64,000 nt of DNA, taken from Bdellovibrionales bacterium (lineage in GTDB: Bacteria > Bdellovibrionota > UBA1018 > CAIMNF01). The stretch's first letter is position 1. Each line of letters opens with the position of its first letter. The notes beneath the pieces are model-generated. The model ran no database searches. It was not told the DNA's origin and worked only from the letters and a program-made list of their open reading frames with translations. The stretch is taken from NCBI GenBank assembly GCA_018266375.1, contig JAFEAO010000006.1:124001-188000 (forward strand), read 5' to 3'. Below, piece after piece: positions 60,799 through 64,000 of the stretch. Made by a program: the position numbers and the translations under genes.

Positions 60799-61598
60799 GG
60801 ACGCGGCAAAATCTTGCACGCGTAGTAGTCGTTGTAACGAAGCTCTTTGATCTTGGCGTCGCGAGCGGCGCCACTGAGCGGTCCCAAAGTCGCATCGTAT
60901 TGAGCTCGCAACGAACGGGCGTCGTATTTCTTTCCGCCGAAGAAGTTTTTAGAAATATATTCAAACTTGGTCGGAGCCTTGTCGAGCAAGGTATCCGGGT
61001 CGAGGATAAAGTACGCCATGGATTCCGCGAAATCCTCGCTTGGGCTTGTGGGTGCATACCAGGTCACGAAGTTCTTCGAAGTCCCGAGCCCGTCGGTACC
61101 CCAGGTGCTGAGGCCGGTCCATTCGACGTCGCTTGAGATCTCGTCTTGCAAGAAATCAAACGCGTGAGACATCTCGTGCACGATGGTGAAGTAATAGTCG
61201 CCGGTGTAGCGGCCATCTTTGGTTTGAATGGCTGTGATCTGGTTGGTTAAAGATATATGGCCCTTCGTCCGACCCAAGCCGCCGATCCGCCAGCCGCGGT
61301 TTTCATATTCGCCGACACCGCCGGCGCCGCTACCGTTGTCGATCACGTATCCGTCCGGAACGCGCTCGAAGTCGGTCAAGCTCCGCATGTGCAGATAAGA
61401 TGCTGGCAAGAGGGCCGCAATCTGATCGAATACCGCTTTCTCCGCGGCATTGAATTCGGTTCCGTCCCGAGCGACCAAAATTTTGTAACCCGTGGTTTGC
61501 TCGAACGGCAGTTTTGCGTGATCGATAAAGCAATCTCCGGCTGGCGCTTGCGCGTAGGCCGAGGTTGCAGCTAGTAAACTTAGTAAAATTGTTTTCAT
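60795..61598 (-). CDS. Exported HExxH metallopeptidase-like protein, 267 aa
   Basis: The ATG at 61598 overlaps the stop of the L,D-transpeptidase-like gene as ATGA and gives a signal peptide (MKTILLSLLAATSAYAQ). The mature part has the putative zinc site FTIVHEMSHAFDF near residue 138, with SPSEDFAESMAYFI near 190 holding the probable third ligand Glu. This pattern (HExxH, then E-x-x-A) is reminiscent of anthrax-toxin-lethal-factor-like and similar gluzincins. Two Cys (residues 22 and about 263) could form a disulfide. Substrate unknown; probably cell-wall or protein substrates outside the inner membrane. Confidence 0.78.
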   Translation of the reverse strand: MKTILLSLLAATSAYAQAPAGDCFIDHAKLPFEQTTGYKILVARDGTEFNAAEKAVFDQIAALLPASYLHMRSLTDFERVPDGYVIDNGSGAGGVGEYENRGWRIGGLGRTKGHISLTNQITAIQTKDGRYTGDYYFTIVHEMSHAFDFLQDEISSDVEWTGLSTWGTDGLGTSKNFVTWYAPTSPSEDFAESMAYFILDPDTLLDKAPTKFEYISKNFFGGKKYDARSLRAQYDATLGPLSGAARDAKIKELRYNDYYACKILPRP

Positions 61599-62713
61599 AT
61601 TCCTAAGGCTTTTCTGCATGCGGCCTCGTTCTTCGGTTCGACACCGTAGTAAGCCGATTTGTTTTTGAAGTACTTGTAAGTTTCTTCGATCAGCGGCCGC
61701 CAAGCCGTATCGAACTTGGTTTGAATCGTTGACTCATATTTTTTGGCGTTCTCCGGAGTCCATTTGTAATCTTCGGCGTAAGATTTCATGTTGTCCGAAA
61801 TCTCCTGTTTCATCGAATTGAATTCTTCAAAGTTTGCATTGTAACCGGCCTCGTTATCGGCCGCGTTCATCCGGTCGTGATAAAAAAGGACGGGCGCGCT
61901 GTAGAGCTCGCTCATCAGCTTGCGCGCGATTTCGACGTTATATTGGCCTTGATAATATCCTCGCGTTGGAAGCATCGGGCAACCTTCGCTCAGGGGTGCG
62001 GACAAGTAATATCCCATCATTTGTGAAGTGTAGTTCCACTCGTGAAACACGACCGCGCGTGGTTTAAGGTTGCTGTTCAACGCTCCGTCGACGCCGGTTA
62101 AGCGCAAAGCGTTCCATCCATTTTCAGCCGAATAGTAAGGTTCCGAAGCCGCGATCGCCATACCGACCGAGCTTTGATTTGAGCCGTTGCGGTTGGAAAA
62201 CAAACTTGCAACCGATACATCGCCGCCACTGAGAACAACTTCCTTCGTCATTCCGCCGAACTCGTTTTCATCCACGTCTTTGAGGCTGTACCATTGCGAA
62301 AACCGGGTGTTTCCGCCATGCGCGACCCATATATTATGAATCATCTGCTGCCCGGCGACGTCATAGATAAAGAACCGGCGTACGCCCGAGTTCTCAGTAA
62401 AGTTCACGATGCCGAAGCGAGCGGTATTTTTAACTTTCTTACCGTTCGGCGATTCCAGTAGCGTGCAATAGCTTTTCATCGATGAGCGGAACAACTCCTT
62501 ATCCATCATTTGGAAGTCGGGGAGTTTTAAATTTTTGATCCGAGCAAGATCGGGATCAGCGGAATTGTGGAAGTACCGGTTCTGGACGAACTTAGCCGCA
62601 ACCGAATCGTAAAGCTGATCGAGTGCTTCGTCCAATGTGGTCGAGGCATGCGCGGCTGACAGATATACTGATGACAAAACTGCAGCAAGTAGTATGAGTT
62701 TTGCTTTAAACAC
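61595..62713 (-). CDS. Exported YkuD_2-type L,D-transpeptidase-like protein, 372 aa
   Basis: A GTG start with AGAGG upstream gives a signal peptide (MFKAKLILLAAVLSSVYLSAAHA). Residues 80-260 follow the pattern of murein L,D-transpeptidase catalytic-domain proteins of the YkuD_2 (PF13645-like) type: VNFTENSGVRRFFIYDV, WVAHGGNTR, LFSNRNGSNQSSVGM, RLTGVDGALNSNL, RAVVFHEWNY and SEGCPMLPT with the catalytic Cys near residue 248. An extra helical 110-residue C-terminal part follows. It may cross-link peptidoglycan or attach proteins to it. First gene of a pair with the metallopeptidase-like protein. Confidence 0.8.
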   Translation of the reverse strand: MFKAKLILLAAVLSSVYLSAAHASTTLDEALDQLYDSVAAKFVQNRYFHNSADPDLARIKNLKLPDFQMMDKELFRSSMKSYCTLLESPNGKKVKNTARFGIVNFTENSGVRRFFIYDVAGQQMIHNIWVAHGGNTRFSQWYSLKDVDENEFGGMTKEVVLSGGDVSVASLFSNRNGSNQSSVGMAIAASEPYYSAENGWNALRLTGVDGALNSNLKPRAVVFHEWNYTSQMMGYYLSAPLSEGCPMLPTRGYYQGQYNVEIARKLMSELYSAPVLFYHDRMNAADNEAGYNANFEEFNSMKQEISDNMKSYAEDYKWTPENAKKYESTIQTKFDTAWRPLIEETYKYFKNKSAYYGVEPKNEAACRKALGI

Positions 62714-62896
62714 AAGGCCTCTCTCTCGGCCGGGGTCATATCAAAGCATCAGGGTTACTTCAATAGACTTTGTGTAATTTCTGAATTTACTTAAAGTGAT
62801 TTTGTCAGATACACAGCGCATCGAGTAATAAATTCAGGTTCGGAGTCGTTATGCACCTCAAAGCCCGGGTGAAAACGCTTGAAAATAGAAATATGC

Positions 62897-62911
62897 TGGC
62901 ACAAAGATTGC
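62897..62911 (+). promoter_or_regulatory. Sigma-54 (-24/-12) type promoter
   Basis: TGGCACAAAGATTGC keeps TGGCAC and TTGC with exactly ten bases between the GG and GC pairs, almost the full consensus. The start should be near 62923, leaving a 100-base leader before the ATG at 63023. The 309-base gap between 62713 and 63023 holds this site and nothing else I can support. Confidence 0.78.
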
Positions 62912-63022
62912 GGAGACTCGCGCGTTGGCGGAGCGGCACGGATGACTGCTTGGTTTGGATTGGACAAGGTTGGTTCAATACTATATTAAATAATCAATAT
63001 TTAATAATTCAAGGAGTTCTCG

Positions 63023-64000
63023 ATGCGTACCATAGGTTTTAATCGAATCAAAGCAGCAGCAATCCAAGTCGGGATCATCGGTTTCGGCGTCGCACTTTGT
63101 TCGCTGGCAAAGGCGCAAGATCGTCGCGGCGATCGCCACGTTTTCCAAGGTCGTAGTAACACGGGCATCACTCGTTATTCGCAATCCCGCGATCTTTATC
63201 CGGAGTGTGCGAAATATAATCAAAAAGGGATTCCAGCCGATGTCTACAGCGCGTGTATGGATGCGGTTGATGCGGCTGACTTGGTTGCTTACAAGCGCGC
63301 GACTCCAATCGGTTGCGAAGACGGTTACTATGCAGGTTTCTCTGAAGGTCTTTACGATGGTTCGAACATGGCGGTTCAACGCCCAAGCATCTATGAACCG
63401 AATTTGACCAGCCAAGGCTATGCCGAAGGTCAGGCCATTGCTCCTCAGTATCAAAGCTCGACTTCAGCAGCGTCGAACGCAGGCGTAGAGCCGGGCAATC
63501 GCGATGGTGCCAGTGACGTGCGCATCGCTTGGCAGAACGCTGCTACAGGCACTCACCAGATTCCAGGAAAAAACAAGACTCCTCGTACCGTGACTTACAC
63601 CGATAGCCCGCTTGCCAATCCATATACTGCTGTCGGTTTACCACGTCGTACATTACCGGAGATGGCGATGGCCGAACAGTACGATCCAAACAATCTTTAT
63701 CTATATAACCAGAACCGCAGTCGTAGCCGCCTCTGTAACATCGCGGTCAACCGAAATTTCCGCATCGGCGATTACTATCGCAACGACGGTCGCTATTCTT
63801 ACGATCGCGATCGCGCTTACGACGGTACGGCGGCTTTCAATCTCTGGATTGCAAACAGCATTAAGGTCGATTCACGCGATATGGTCAGCCAGCGTCGCGG
63901 TGACCGCCGTAGCGGTCCGACTCGTTCTTCTTTGAACGGCAACCGTTACTCAAGCCTAGTCGGCCAGACCAGAACTTCTGAAGATCAATCTTCAGGTGGT
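63023..64000 (+). CDS. Exported Arg/Tyr/Gly-rich protein of unknown function (partial, runs off the window)
   Basis: The frame opens with an ATG preceded by AAGGAG at the right distance and stays open for 326 codons to the window end. The first 35 residues form a signal peptide (FGVALCSLAKAQ at its end). The mature part has many Arg, Tyr, Gly, Asp and Ser residues, with repeated motifs such as GYYAGFSEGLYDGS and GYAEGQA (Gly-Tyr-x-x-Gly), NRDGASD, and RNDGRYSYDRDRAYDG. Four Cys are visible. I do not recognise the family. The sigma-54 type promoter upstream suggests regulated, high-level expression. Confidence 0.8.
   Translation, partial: MRTIGFNRIKAAAIQVGIIGFGVALCSLAKAQDRRGDRHVFQGRSNTGITRYSQSRDLYPECAKYNQKGIPADVYSACMDAVDAADLVAYKRATPIGCEDGYYAGFSEGLYDGSNMAVQRPSIYEPNLTSQGYAEGQAIAPQYQSSTSAASNAGVEPGNRDGASDVRIAWQNAATGTHQIPGKNKTPRTVTYTDSPLANPYTAVGLPRRTLPEMAMAEQYDPNNLYLYNQNRSRSRLCNIAVNRNFRIGDYYRNDGRYSYDRDRAYDGTAAFNLWIANSIKVDSRDMVSQRRGDRRSGPTRSSLNGNRYSSLVGQTRTSEDQSSGG

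Noticed and set aside
62851-63042. A 63-codon frame on the plus strand before the last gene
   Set aside because: It runs across the sigma-54 type site and the ribosome site of the gene at 63023, has no ribosome site of its own and no protein-like composition.

Overview
The window looks like a chromosomal segment of a Gram-negative, flagellated, free-living bacterium. My best guess is the Bdellovibrionota (Bdellovibrio/Oligoflexia-type, formerly Deltaproteobacteria). This is inferred from the lipid A enzymes, the outer-membrane barrels, the flagellar genes, the many secreted proteins of unknown family, and three -24/-12 (sigma-54) type promoters. There is no rRNA, tRNA, CRISPR array, insertion sequence, phage or integrase gene, so the segment reads as ordinary chromosome. 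Genes are dense, often overlap by 1-30 bp, and run on both strands.

Layout. 1-6.5 kb: the end of an AMP nucleosidase gene, mreB, an HSL-type esterase, rlmE, and the histidine-degradation pair hutU-hutI. 6.5-12.7 kb: a secreted protein, a Nudix hydrolase, a membrane-anchored thioredoxin, a small pilin-like protein, recA with a long basic tail, and two murein hydrolases (MepA and an Amidase_3 protein). 12.7-22.1 kb: purine salvage and catabolism, with an AzgA-type purine permease, guanine deaminase GuaD and the xanthine dehydrogenase operon xdhA-xdhB-xdhC. A membrane protein and two secreted unknowns lie among them. 22.2-27.1 kb: pgpA, then a three-gene operon encoding a RelA/SpoT-like nucleotidyltransferase-fold protein, a flavoprotein-like protein and a large multi-cluster iron-sulfur flavoprotein. 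I consider this the most novel system in the window.

27.1-34.6 kb: four overlapping or closely spaced genes for exported proteins behind a strong sigma-54 type promoter, an M64 peptidase, an HTH regulator followed by a terminator, an alpha/beta hydrolase, and a pair of paralogous small helical exported proteins behind another sigma-54 type site. 34.6-44 kb: recG and greA, small exported or Cys-rich proteins, a YkgJ-type protein coupled to an LpxL-type acyltransferase, an Asn-rich lipoprotein with a near-consensus sigma-70 promoter, and a PhoB/PhoR-like two-component pair. 44-53.6 kb: a large exported unknown, an LpxH-like phosphatase and a flagellar cluster (FlaG-like, fliD, fliS, a FliT-position helical protein, a TPR protein). 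A 56-residue protein coupled to a GT9-like glycosyltransferase fusion closes this cluster.

53.6-64 kb: a four-gene operon (LolD-like ATPase, double-FtsX permease, LolA-like protein, DUF1302-like barrel) that together could form a trans-envelope lipid or lipoprotein route. Then come an M48 protease lipoprotein, two further exported HExxH metallopeptidase-like proteins and a YkuD_2-type L,D-transpeptidase-like protein. The last gene is an exported protein with a sigma-54 type promoter; it runs off the window. Many reading frames antisense to these genes are simply shadows of GC-biased codons. All family assignments rest on motifs read by eye, and no database search was done.
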